A DNA stretch of 13,912 bases from JBOGEN01 sp050743265. Lineage in GTDB: Bacteria > Actinomycetota > Actinomycetes > JBOGEN01. The position numbers and the translations under genes are program-made. The notes below the pieces were generated by a model. That model had not been told where the DNA came from and searched no databases. It saw nothing but the letters and a program-made list of their open reading frames with translations. The stretch covers positions 1-13,912 of the forward strand of contig JBOGEN010000202.1 in the NCBI GenBank assembly GCA_050743265.1, in the 5' to 3' direction. Shown piece after piece: positions 6,395-12,625 of the stretch (position 1 is its first letter; every line of letters starts with the position of its first letter).

Positions 6395-7210
6395 CTAGCC
6401 GGGTCGCGGAGCGGCGTCCTCGCTCGTCGTGCCGGCCTTTCCGGACGGGCCGCTCTGGCCGGCTCCGCCGGCTGCACCACTCCCGCTGGCCCCACCGGGC
6501 TGAGCCCGGATGCTGCGCCAGGTGGCCTCGGCGGCCTGCTGCTCCGCCTCCTTCTTGCTGCGGCCGGCGCCCTCGCCGTAGTCAGTCCCCCCGACGCGTA
6601 CGACCGCAGTAAACGTCTTCGCGTGATCGGGGCCGCTCTCCTCCACGACGTACTCGGGGACGCCGAGGGACCTGGCCGCGGTGAGCTCCTGCAGGCTGGT
6701 CTTCCAGTCCAGGCCGGCGCCGAGCTGGGCAGACCGCGCGATCAGCGGGTCGAACAGGCGGTGCACGAGCTCGCTGGCGACCTGCAGACCACGGTCGAGG
6801 TAGACCGCACCGATGATCGCCTCGAGGGTGTCGGCGAGGATCGAGGACTTGTCGCGCCCCCCCGTCGTCTCCTCGCCGCGGCCGAGCCGGACGAACGTCC
6901 CGAGCTCGAGCTCGCGTCCGACGTCGGCCAGCGCGCGCATGTTGACCACGGCCGCGCGGAGCTTGGCGAGCTGCCCCTCGGGCAGGTCGGGGTGCTGCCG
7001 GAAGAGCGTGTCGGTGACGACGAGCCCGAGGACGGAGTCGCCCAGGAACTCCAGGCGCTCGTTCGTGGGCAGGCCGCCGTTCTCGTACGCGTACGACCGG
7101 TGGGTGAGCGCGCGCTCGAAGAGCACGGGGTCCAGGGCAAGGCCCATCCGCCCCTCGAGCACGGTGAACCGTGGCTGCCCGTCCGCGCCCCCGAGGTGCG
7201 CCGTGCTCAC
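6395..7210 (-). CDS. rnc: Ribonuclease III
   Basis: RNase III cuts double-stranded RNA, chiefly the long stems of the 16S and 23S rRNA precursors. The 271-residue protein has the family signature NERLEFLGD at 50-58. Metal and catalytic acids are expected at E54, D58, D127 and E130 (in ADTLEAIIGA). A double-stranded RNA-binding domain spans about 168-233, beginning DWKTSLQEL and ending in the basic KKEAEQQAAEATW helix. About 35 Gly/Ser/Ala-rich residues follow, beyond the usual end of the domain; such tails are common in actinobacteria and probably disordered. The GTG start overlaps the ACP stop (GTGA), and GAGGGAGG at 7217-7224 is six bases upstream. This supports tight coupling with the ACP gene. 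Confidence 0.97.
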   Translation of the reverse strand: MSTAHLGGADGQPRFTVLEGRMGLALDPVLFERALTHRSYAYENGGLPTNERLEFLGDSVLGLVVTDTLFRQHPDLPEGQLAKLRAAVVNMRALADVGRELELGTFVRLGRGEETTGGRDKSSILADTLEAIIGAVYLDRGLQVASELVHRLFDPLIARSAQLGAGLDWKTSLQELTAARSLGVPEYVVEESGPDHAKTFTAVVRVGGTDYGEGAGRSKKEAEQQAAEATWRSIRAQPGGASGSGAAGGAGQSGPSGKAGTTSEDAAPRPG

Positions 7211-7512
7211 CGGGCGCCTCCCTCGATCCCGGCGGCCACCCGGGCCGCCACCTCCCCCACGCTGGTGGGTTCGGCGACGACGTGGTCGTCCACCCTGACC
7301 GGCCGCCCGAGAGCCTCCGAGAGGCCCCGCTCGACCAGCTCGACGATCTCGACGCAGGCGAGCGAGTCGGCGCCGCCGTCGGGCCCGAGCGCAGTCGCCT
7401 CGCTCACCGATGACACCTCCACCTCGAGGACGCGCGCCACGGCCGTCCTGACGACCTCGAGTACCTGCGTACGGGCGAACGCCCGATCCGACCCGTACCC
7501 GGCGATGCTCAC
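7207..7512 (-). CDS. Acyl carrier protein (divergent, upstream of rnc)
   Basis: The 101-residue protein has the four-helix ACP pattern and the phosphopantetheine site GADSLACVEIVELVE, with Ser50 as the likely attachment residue. Compared with housekeeping FAS-II ACPs, the usual Asp after DSL is Ala. The helix-II end lacks the common FxxxIP segment, reading instead GLSEALGRPVRVDD. The N-terminus has about 12 extra residues. It may therefore be a specialised carrier, or the clade's FAS carrier with drift. The likely start is a GTG; the upstream ribosome site is poor (GGGGGTGTCC). It overlaps rnc by four bases. In Bacillus acpA also directly precedes rnc, so the pairing is ancient. That it is an ACP is secure; its pathway is not. 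Confidence 0.88.
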   Translation of the reverse strand: MSIAGYGSDRAFARTQVLEVVRTAVARVLEVEVSSVSEATALGPDGGADSLACVEIVELVERGLSEALGRPVRVDDHVVAEPTSVGEVAARVAAGIEGGAR

Positions 7513-7570
7513 CTGGACACCCCCGCGCGGCCCTCCGGTGACCCGGCCGGGGTGGCCGTGGCTGAACGGG

Positions 7571-7598
7571 GCCGTGGGACGGGATTGTCCCGCACGGC
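7571..7598 (-). terminator. Hairpin between rpmF and the ACP gene
   Basis: gccgtgggac (7571-7580) pairs with gtcc plus cacggc (7587-7590 and 7593-7598). The loop is six bases and a two-base bulge sits at 7591-7592. It lies about 75 bases beyond the rpmF stop and 59 bases before the ACP start. It could end the yceD-rpmF transcript or only reduce read-through, because I see no clear promoter for acp-rnc-mutM in the 7513-7671 gap. Confidence 0.45.
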
Positions 7599-7671
7599 AG
7601 GGAGAGGGCGGGCGATCGACGCGGGTGTGCCGGGCGGCGTGCTCGCTATCCCGGCGCCCACCGCGTGGCCA

Positions 7672-7845
7672 TCAGACCGAGAGGACCTGACGGCTGTGGT
7701 ACGTCCCACAGTTGGGGCACGCGACGTGCGGCAGCTTGCGCTGACGGCAGCGGTCACAGGAGACCAGCGCGGGGGGCGTGGCCTTCCACTGGGCGCGCCG
7801 GCTCCGGGTGTTGCTTCGCGACATCTTCCGCTTCGGGACGGCCAC
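7672..7845 (-). CDS. rpmF: 50S ribosomal protein L32, zinc-binding form
   Basis: L32 is a small protein of the large ribosomal subunit. The 57-residue reading begins VAVPKRKMSRSNTRSRRAQW from a GTG (initiator Met in the protein), the standard start of L32. Two Cys pairs, C30/C33 (CDRC) and C43/C46 (CPNC), form the zinc knuckle, so this is the zinc-containing version. Many actinobacteria also carry a Cys-free paralog induced when zinc is scarce; none is in this window. AGGAGA at 7853-7858 is seven bases from the GTG and lies inside the end of yceD. The two genes are only two bases apart, the near-universal yceD-rpmF pair. Confidence 0.97.
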   Translation of the reverse strand: MAVPKRKMSRSNTRSRRAQWKATPPALVSCDRCRQRKLPHVACPNCGTYHSRQVLSV

Positions 7846-7847
7846 GT

Positions 7848-8441
7848 CTAGGTCTCCTGTTCCCCGCCGGCGCGCGGTGCCCCGGCTCTGTCGTCGACGA
7901 ACACTCCCTGCAGGGCCGCCCACCTGGGGTCGACCGTCTCGTGCGCGTGCTCCGGGTCGTCCGCCAGCCGCGCCCCGCACTCGGAGCACAGACCCGGGCA
8001 GTCGTCCCGGCACACCGGGCTCAGCGGCAGCGTGAGCACCACCGCGTCCCGTACCACGGGCTCGAGGTCGAGCAGGTCGCCCTCGAGCCTGAACGCCTCG
8101 TCGTCGGAGGCCTCGCTGCCCGGGTACACGAACAGCTCCTGGGCCTCGGTGTCGAGCGACCGCTCGAGCGGCTCCAGGCACCGTACACACTCACCGGCCA
8201 GCGGCACCCTGATGCGCAGCGAGACCAGAACCCCCTCCATCACCGCCTCGAGCCGGACGTCCAGGTCGACATCGGCCCCGGCCGGGACGCCCAGGACGTC
8301 CAGGCCCAGCCCCTGCGGGGCGGGAACCGTCCGGGAGAGCCGACGCATCGACCCCGCGCGCCGGCCGAGCTCGCGTGTGTCGAGCACGAACGGGTCGCGG
8401 GGACTCAGCCGCGAAGCGGTACGCCGGTTCTCGTCAGGCAT
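7848..8441 (-). CDS. yceD: YceD family protein (DUF177), 23S rRNA accumulation factor
   Basis: From the ATG at 8441 the protein has 197 residues. The actinobacterial DUF177 opening SPRDPFVLDTRELGRRAGSMRR is at about 13-34. The family core ECVRCLEPLE (84-93) holds C85 and C88. The second Cys cluster, CRDDCPGLCSECG, holds C144, C148, C152 and C155 and probably binds metal. YceD proteins are needed for normal 23S rRNA levels in plants and E. coli and almost always sit next to rpmF, as here. A longer reading to 8516 would cross the candidate promoter and lacks family similarity, so I reject it. The ribosome site is poor; AGGGGG lies about 12 bases upstream. Confidence 0.92.
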   Translation of the reverse strand: MPDENRRTASRLSPRDPFVLDTRELGRRAGSMRRLSRTVPAPQGLGLDVLGVPAGADVDLDVRLEAVMEGVLVSLRIRVPLAGECVRCLEPLERSLDTEAQELFVYPGSEASDDEAFRLEGDLLDLEPVVRDAVVLTLPLSPVCRDDCPGLCSECGARLADDPEHAHETVDPRWAALQGVFVDDRAGAPRAGGEQET

Positions 8442-8486
8442 GGTGAGGGCGGCCCCCTGGATCGAGTCTGGTCGAGGCCGGACGCC

Positions 8487-8516
8487 AGGGTACCCGAGCG
8501 GCGGAGGGCGACCCAA
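8487..8516 (-). promoter_or_regulatory. Sigma-70-type promoter for yceD-rpmF
   Basis: On the minus strand TTGGGT (8511-8516), an 18-base spacer and TACCCT (8487-8492) match the actinobacterial TTGNNN/TANNNT pattern. Transcription should begin near 8480, giving a leader of about 40 bases to the yceD ATG. The -10 box overlaps the palindrome gggtaccc (8488-8495). It is the best promoter match in the window, placed between the sepIVA hairpin and yceD. Confidence 0.55.
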
Positions 8517-8541
8517 CTCTGCGAGGCACCGCTCTGGGCTG

Positions 8542-8557
8542 CGGCCGGGCCCGGCCG
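8542..8557 (-). terminator. GC hairpin after sepIVA
   Basis: A 16-bp perfect palindrome can fold into a six-base-pair stem (cggccg with cggccg) around a ggcc loop, 20 bases after the sepIVA stop. No T-run follows. Its place, just before the yceD promoter, fits a weak terminator, but GC-only palindromes arise often by chance at this base composition. Confidence 0.35.
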
Positions 8558-8576
8558 GCGGGCACGGTGGGCGCGC

Positions 8577-9185
8577 TCAGCCGGCCGGGTAGCCCGGGTA
8601 CCCGGCACGGCCGTCGGGGTACCCCGCGGCGTACCCGTCGGCGTACCCCTGCGGCTGCTGCCCCGTCGTGTGGCCCGTCTGGTAGCCGGGGTAGTCCGCG
8701 GCCAGGTGCTCGTCGGTGCCGGCGGCCGGCGCGTCGGGCTGCTGGTTCGCCCGGAGCCGGTCGCGGCCGCGCTGCACGGCGGTCATCGTGCGCGTGAGCA
8801 CGACCTCGAAGTTGGCGAGCTTGGCGTCGACGTAGTCGTCGACCTCGGCGCGCATCGCCTGCGCCTCCTCGAGCGCGCCGGCCCGGATGCGCTCGGCGTC
8901 CGCGAAGGCCTCCTGGGCGGACGGGCTGCTCGACAGCAACCGGGAGCGCTCGGCGTACGCGTCGTCCAGGACGCGCTGCGCCTCACGACGGCCGTCGTCC
9001 AGCACGGAGTCGCGGCTGCCGAGGACCTGCTCGGCCTCGTGCATCTGGTGCGGCAGCGTCGAGCGCAGGTCGCTCAGAAGCCCGAGCAGCTCCCCGCGGT
9101 TGACCACGCACGACGTCGACATCGGCATCGCCCGCGCGCTCTCGACGAGAGCGATGATGCCGTCGAGCTTCCCGTGAACGTCCAC
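8577..9185 (-). CDS. sepIVA: DivIVA-domain septation factor SepIVA-like
   Basis: The 202-residue protein resembles mycobacterial SepIVA, recalled from memory. It shares the order ...IVALVESAR..PM...CVVNRGELL (about 10-34), a DLRSTLP...EQVLGSRDSVLDDGRREAQ stretch (about 39-70), and VDDYVDAKLANFEVVLTRTMTAV (about 115-137). SepIVA is an essential DivIVA-like coiled-coil protein needed for septation and acting in polar and septal envelope growth. The gene also sits beside yceD in mycobacteria, which supports the call. The middle coiled coil is shorter than in mycobacteria. A tail of about 50 residues from about 150 is Gly/Tyr/Pro/Gln-rich (GYADGYAAGYPDGRAGYPGYP) and probably disordered. The GTG start is set by the homologous N-terminus; no Shine-Dalgarno is visible. 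The gap to coaD is 46 bases. Confidence 0.85.
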   Translation of the reverse strand: MDVHGKLDGIIALVESARAMPMSTSCVVNRGELLGLLSDLRSTLPHQMHEAEQVLGSRDSVLDDGRREAQRVLDDAYAERSRLLSSSPSAQEAFADAERIRAGALEEAQAMRAEVDDYVDAKLANFEVVLTRTMTAVQRGRDRLRANQQPDAPAAGTDEHLAADYPGYQTGHTTGQQPQGYADGYAAGYPDGRAGYPGYPAG

Positions 9186-9231
9186 GGGGTGAGTGTGGCA
9201 GCCGCGGACAAGTCGACAGCCACGGCCTCGC

Positions 9232-9708
9232 TCAACGCGCGAGGCGCTCGTGCAGGCGCGTGAGAACGCTCTCCGGGACGAGACCGGAGACGTCGCCGCC
9301 GTACGTCGCGATCTCCTTGAGAAGGCTCGAGGAGAGGAAGCTGTAGAGCGGGTTGGTGGCGACGAAGAGCGTCTCGACGCCGGCCAGCCGGTGGTTCATC
9401 TGCGCCATCTGCAGCTCGTAGTCGAAGTCGCTCACCGCCCGCAGGCCCTTGACGATGGCCTGGATGTCACGCGCCTGGCAGAAGTCCACGAGAAGGCCGT
9501 GGAACGACTCGACCCGGATGTTGCCGAGCGGCTTGGTGACCTCGCGGAGCATGTCGATGCGCTCGTCCACGGTGAACAGGGACGCCTTCGCCTGGTTGAC
9601 CAGGACCGCGACGACCACCTCGTCCGCGAGGGGGGAGGCACGCTCGACGATGTCGAGGTGACCGTTGGTGACCGGGTCGAACGACCCCGGGCAGACGACG
9701 CGCCGCAC
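9232..9708 (-). CDS. coaD: Phosphopantetheine adenylyltransferase
   Basis: CoaD transfers AMP from ATP to 4'-phosphopantetheine, giving dephospho-CoA, the penultimate step of coenzyme A synthesis. The 158-residue length is typical. The N-terminus CPGSFDPVTNGHLDI carries the nucleotidyltransferase TxGH motif (T14 to H17). KGLRAVSDFDYE at 88-99 and the ATP-loop SFLSSSLLKEIA at 123-134 are also standard. The GTG start is fixed by the motif position and by AGGGAGGAG at 9714-9722, five bases upstream, the strongest ribosome site in the window. A long hairpin lies immediately upstream of that site. The product feeds the cofactor carried by the ACP encoded downstream; that functional link is inference. 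Confidence 0.97.
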   Translation of the reverse strand: MRRVVCPGSFDPVTNGHLDIVERASPLADEVVVAVLVNQAKASLFTVDERIDMLREVTKPLGNIRVESFHGLLVDFCQARDIQAIVKGLRAVSDFDYELQMAQMNHRLAGVETLFVATNPLYSFLSSSLLKEIATYGGDVSGLVPESVLTRLHERLAR

Positions 9709-9727
9709 GCCCGCTCCTCCCTGGCCC

Positions 9728-9787
9728 TGCGGGCCGGCTCGGGCCCGCGGGGCCCCCTGGCACTCGCCGTGGGCCCGAGGGCCCGCA
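9728..9787 (-). terminator. Long hairpin between rsmD and coaD
   Basis: ctcgggcccgcgg (9738-9750) pairs with 9767-9779 with one mismatch around a 16-base loop. Across a two-base bulge (9736-9737) the stem continues for eight more pairs, 9728-9735 with 9780-9787. On the minus strand the structure begins 17 bases after the rsmD stop and ends six bases before the coaD Shine-Dalgarno. It could end the recG-rsmD transcript or influence coaD expression. I see no separate coaD promoter. Confidence 0.55.
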
Positions 9788-9804
9788 TGCTGTCCGCTGG
9801 CCGT

Positions 9805-10380
9805 CTAGGTCACGGCGGCGCGACCGTACCAGAGCGTGCCCTCCCCGTAGCGCTTGGAGCGCTCGGGGACGAACCCGTCCGGCCAGGCGAAACCCGGGTC
9901 GCGGGTAGCCCTCTCCACGATCACGAGCGCGCCGTCGGCGAGCCACCCCCCAGCCTGCAGGGTGACGAGGACGTCGGCCAGGCGCTTCGCCGAGAAGGTG
10001 TACGGCGGGTCGGCGAAGACGACGTCGTACGGTCCGTCGCCCGCGCGGGGGGCCACCGCGACGAGCCGCTCGACCGGGGAGCGGGCCACCCGGACGCCCG
10101 CCAGGCCCACCGCGTCCACGTTCTCGCCCAGGACGCGGACCGCGCGCGCGTCGTTCTCGACGAGCAGCACGTGCGAGGCGCCGCGGCTCGCCGCCTCCAG
10201 GCCCACCGCGCCGGAGCCCGCGTACAGGTCGAGGACGTGCGCGCCGACGAGGGGACCGTGCATCGACTCGACCGTGGAGAACAGTGCCTCGCGGGCCTTG
10301 TCGGACGTGGGCCGGGTTCGCCCGCCGGGCGGCACGGACAGTCGGCGGCCCCGGGCGGCCCCGGCGATCACGCGGGTCAC
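9805..10380 (-). CDS. rsmD: 16S rRNA (guanine(966)-N(2))-methyltransferase
   Basis: RsmD methylates G966 of 16S rRNA in the assembling small subunit, using S-adenosylmethionine. The 191-residue protein begins MTRVIAGAARGRRL, followed by RPTSDKAREALF at 23-34. The cofactor-binding motif DLYAGSGAVG is at 51-60, and the N-methyltransferase catalytic tetrad DPPY at 124-127. The GTG start is 31 bases after the recG stop, with a weak GGGG ribosome site. The pairing rsmD-coaD is widely conserved in bacteria. Nothing unusual is seen in the coding sequence. Confidence 0.95.
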   Translation of the reverse strand: MTRVIAGAARGRRLSVPPGGRTRPTSDKAREALFSTVESMHGPLVGAHVLDLYAGSGAVGLEAASRGASHVLLVENDARAVRVLGENVDAVGLAGVRVARSPVERLVAVAPRAGDGPYDVVFADPPYTFSAKRLADVLVTLQAGGWLADGALVIVERATRDPGFAWPDGFVPERSKRYGEGTLWYGRAAVT

Positions 10381-10411
10381 CGCGTTACCCCGAGGGACGT
10401 CGTCGCCCTGG

Positions 10412-12625
10412 TCACGTCTTCTCCAGGTAGCCGGCGCGCTCCTCGTCGAGGATCTCGGCGACGGCGTCCGCGAGGACCGGGCTGGAGTCGAGGTGCGGGT
10501 CGCGGGCGACCAGCACGGTGGCCTCCTCCCGCGCGGCGGCGATCAGCTCCTCGTCCCGGATCACCGCGAGCATCCGCAGGCTGGACCGGCGCCCGGACTG
10601 ACGGGCGCCCAGCACGTCGCCCTCCCGGCGCTGCTCGAGGTCGATACGGGACAGCTCGAACCCGTCGAGGGTCGCCGCGACGGCGTCCAGACGCTCGCGC
10701 GCCGGCGAGTCGGACGGCGCGTCCGTGACGAGCAGGCACAGGCCGGGGGCCGCACCGCGACCGACACGTCCGCGGAGCTGGTGGAGCTGGGAGACACCGA
10801 AGCGGTCCGCGTCCATGACGACCATCGCGGTCGCGTTCGGCACGTCGACGCCGACCTCGACGACCGTGGTCGCCACCAGGACGTCCACCTCACCAGCGGC
10901 GAAGCGGCGCATCACCTGGTCCTTGGTCTCCGGCGCGAGGCGGCCGTGCAGCACGTCCACCCGCAGCCCGGCCAGCGGCCCCTCGGCCAGCATGGGGGCT
11001 ACGTCCGTGACCGCGAGGGGCGGGCGGCGGGCGCCCTCCTCCGCCTCGTCGGGCGCGAGGCCGGCGTCCGGGGCGTCGTCGCCGTCGCCCCCGTCCTCGC
11101 CGATGCGCGGGCAGACCACGTACGCCTGGTGGCCCGAGCCCGCCTCCTCGCGCAGCCGCGCCCAGGTGCGCTCGAGGTAGGTCGGCCGCTCGGCGGCGGG
11201 GACGACGTGCGTGGTGATTGGGGAGCGGCCGGCCGGCAGCTCGGTCAGCGTGGACACGTCGAGGTCGCCGAAGACGGTCATGGCGACCGTCCGCGGGATC
11301 GGCGTGGCCGTCATGACGAGCACGTGCGGGCGCCGCCCCCCGGCTGTGGCCCGCTCGCGGAGGGTGTCCCGCTGCTCCACGCCGAAACGGTGCTGTTCGT
11401 CGACGACCACGAGGCCGAGGTCGGCGAACGTGACCTGCTCCTCGAGGAGCGCGTGCGTCCCGACGACGATGCCGGCATCACCGGAGGCTGTATCGAGCAT
11501 GGCGGTGCGGCGTGCGGCGGTCGGGAGCGACCCCGTGAGCAGGGCCACCCGCGTCCCCCGGGTGTCGCCGCCGAGCATGCCGCCCTCGGCGAGCGGGCCG
11601 AGCAGCTCGGTGATCGAGCGGTGGTGCTGCTGAGCGAGCACCTCGGTCGGCGCGAGCAGCGCGGCCTGGCCGCCGGAGTCCACGACGGCGAGCATCGCGC
11701 GCAGCGCGACGAGCGTCTTGCCGGAACCGACCTCGCCCTGCAGCAGCCGGTGCATGGGGTGCGAGCGGGAGAGGTCCTCGGCGACGGCGGCTGAGACGGA
11801 CTGCTGCCCCGCGGTCAGCGTGAAGGGGAGCCGGGCGTCGAACGCCGCGAGCAGGCCGTCGTCGACGGCCACCCGTGGGGTGGCCGGCACGGACTCAGCG
11901 GTCGCCCGCCGCTGCGCGAGCACGACCTGGAGGACGAACGCCTCGTCCCACTTCAGGCGGCGGCGGGCCGCCCGGACGTCCTCCCAGGACTCCGGACGGT
12001 GCACCCCACGCAGCGCCTCCCCGAGCCCGACCAACCGCTGGCGCTCACGCACGTCCGGGGGCAGCGGGTCCCCCACCTCGTCGACACGGGCGAGCGCGAC
12101 GTCCACGGACTTGGCCAGCCGCCACGAGGGCATCGCGCCGGTCGCCGGGTACACGGGGATGAGCGCGCCGACGAAGGAGTCCAGCGTGTCGTCCGCTGCG
12201 TCGTCGGCGAGGAGCAGGTACTCGGGGTGGGCCAGCTGGCGGGTGCCGCGGAACTCGCCGACCTTGCCGGCGAAGAGCCCGCGCCGGCCGACGCGCAGCT
12301 GCTGGCGGTGGTAGCCGACCCGGTTGAAGAACGTGAGCGCCAGCCGGCCCCGGCCGTCCGTGACGACCACCTCGAGCCGCGACCCACGGCGGTTGCGCAT
12401 CGGGGCCTCACGTACCCGCTCCACCTCGGCCATCACGGTCACGTGCTCGTCGACCCGCAGCGCGGAGAGGTCGGTGAGCTCGCCGCGCTCCGCGTACCGC
12501 CGGGGGTAGTGCCGCAGCAGGTCGCCGACCGTACGCAGGTCGAGGCCGTCCGCGAGGACCTTGGCCGTCCGGTCGCCGACGAGCGCCCTCAGCGGCTCGT
12601 CCACGGCGGTCGGCACGCGCGTCAC
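10412..12625 (-). CDS. recG: ATP-dependent DNA helicase RecG
   Basis: RecG remodels stalled replication forks, Holliday junctions and R-loops. The 737-residue protein has an N-terminal wedge/OB-type domain (about 10-200), including HYPRRYAERGEL and FFNRVGYHRQQL. The superfamily 2 motor follows: Walker A GEVGSGKT at 297-304, the RecG-type DEQH box at 409-412 followed by RFGVEQR, TATPIPRT at 439-446 and QLRGRVGRG at 616-624. An acidic Gly/Asp-rich insert at about 510-536 separates CPRI from the rest of motor domain 2 and is probably a flexible loop. The GTG start shares four bases (GTGA) with the stop of the FakA-like gene, with GGGGTGGA just before it, so translational coupling is likely. Confidence 0.97.
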   Translation of the reverse strand: MTRVPTAVDEPLRALVGDRTAKVLADGLDLRTVGDLLRHYPRRYAERGELTDLSALRVDEHVTVMAEVERVREAPMRNRRGSRLEVVVTDGRGRLALTFFNRVGYHRQQLRVGRRGLFAGKVGEFRGTRQLAHPEYLLLADDAADDTLDSFVGALIPVYPATGAMPSWRLAKSVDVALARVDEVGDPLPPDVRERQRLVGLGEALRGVHRPESWEDVRAARRRLKWDEAFVLQVVLAQRRATAESVPATPRVAVDDGLLAAFDARLPFTLTAGQQSVSAAVAEDLSRSHPMHRLLQGEVGSGKTLVALRAMLAVVDSGGQAALLAPTEVLAQQHHRSITELLGPLAEGGMLGGDTRGTRVALLTGSLPTAARRTAMLDTASGDAGIVVGTHALLEEQVTFADLGLVVVDEQHRFGVEQRDTLRERATAGGRRPHVLVMTATPIPRTVAMTVFGDLDVSTLTELPAGRSPITTHVVPAAERPTYLERTWARLREEAGSGHQAYVVCPRIGEDGGDGDDAPDAGLAPDEAEEGARRPPLAVTDVAPMLAEGPLAGLRVDVLHGRLAPETKDQVMRRFAAGEVDVLVATTVVEVGVDVPNATAMVVMDADRFGVSQLHQLRGRVGRGAAPGLCLLVTDAPSDSPARERLDAVAATLDGFELSRIDLEQRREGDVLGARQSGRRSSLRMLAVIRDEELIAAAREEATVLVARDPHLDSSPVLADAVAEILDEERAGYLEKT

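Noticed and set aside
6385..6495. N-terminal extension of mutM by 37 codons
   Set aside because: Fpg needs its proline at the mature N-terminus. The extension would bury it, and the added residues are the rnc tail read in another frame.
7509..7757. 82-codon minus-strand frame between rpmF and the ACP gene
   Set aside because: It starts inside rpmF, has Ser/Pro/Arg-rich composition, and no ribosome site supports it. Its four-base overlap with the ACP start is probably chance.
8442..8516. 25-codon N-terminal extension of yceD
   Set aside because: It overlaps the promoter TTGGGT/TACCCT, and known DUF177 proteins begin near the SPRDPF segment.
9854..11794. Plus-strand open frame of about 650 codons
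   Set aside because: It is antisense to rsmD and recG, both certain from their motifs, and has no recognisable domain.
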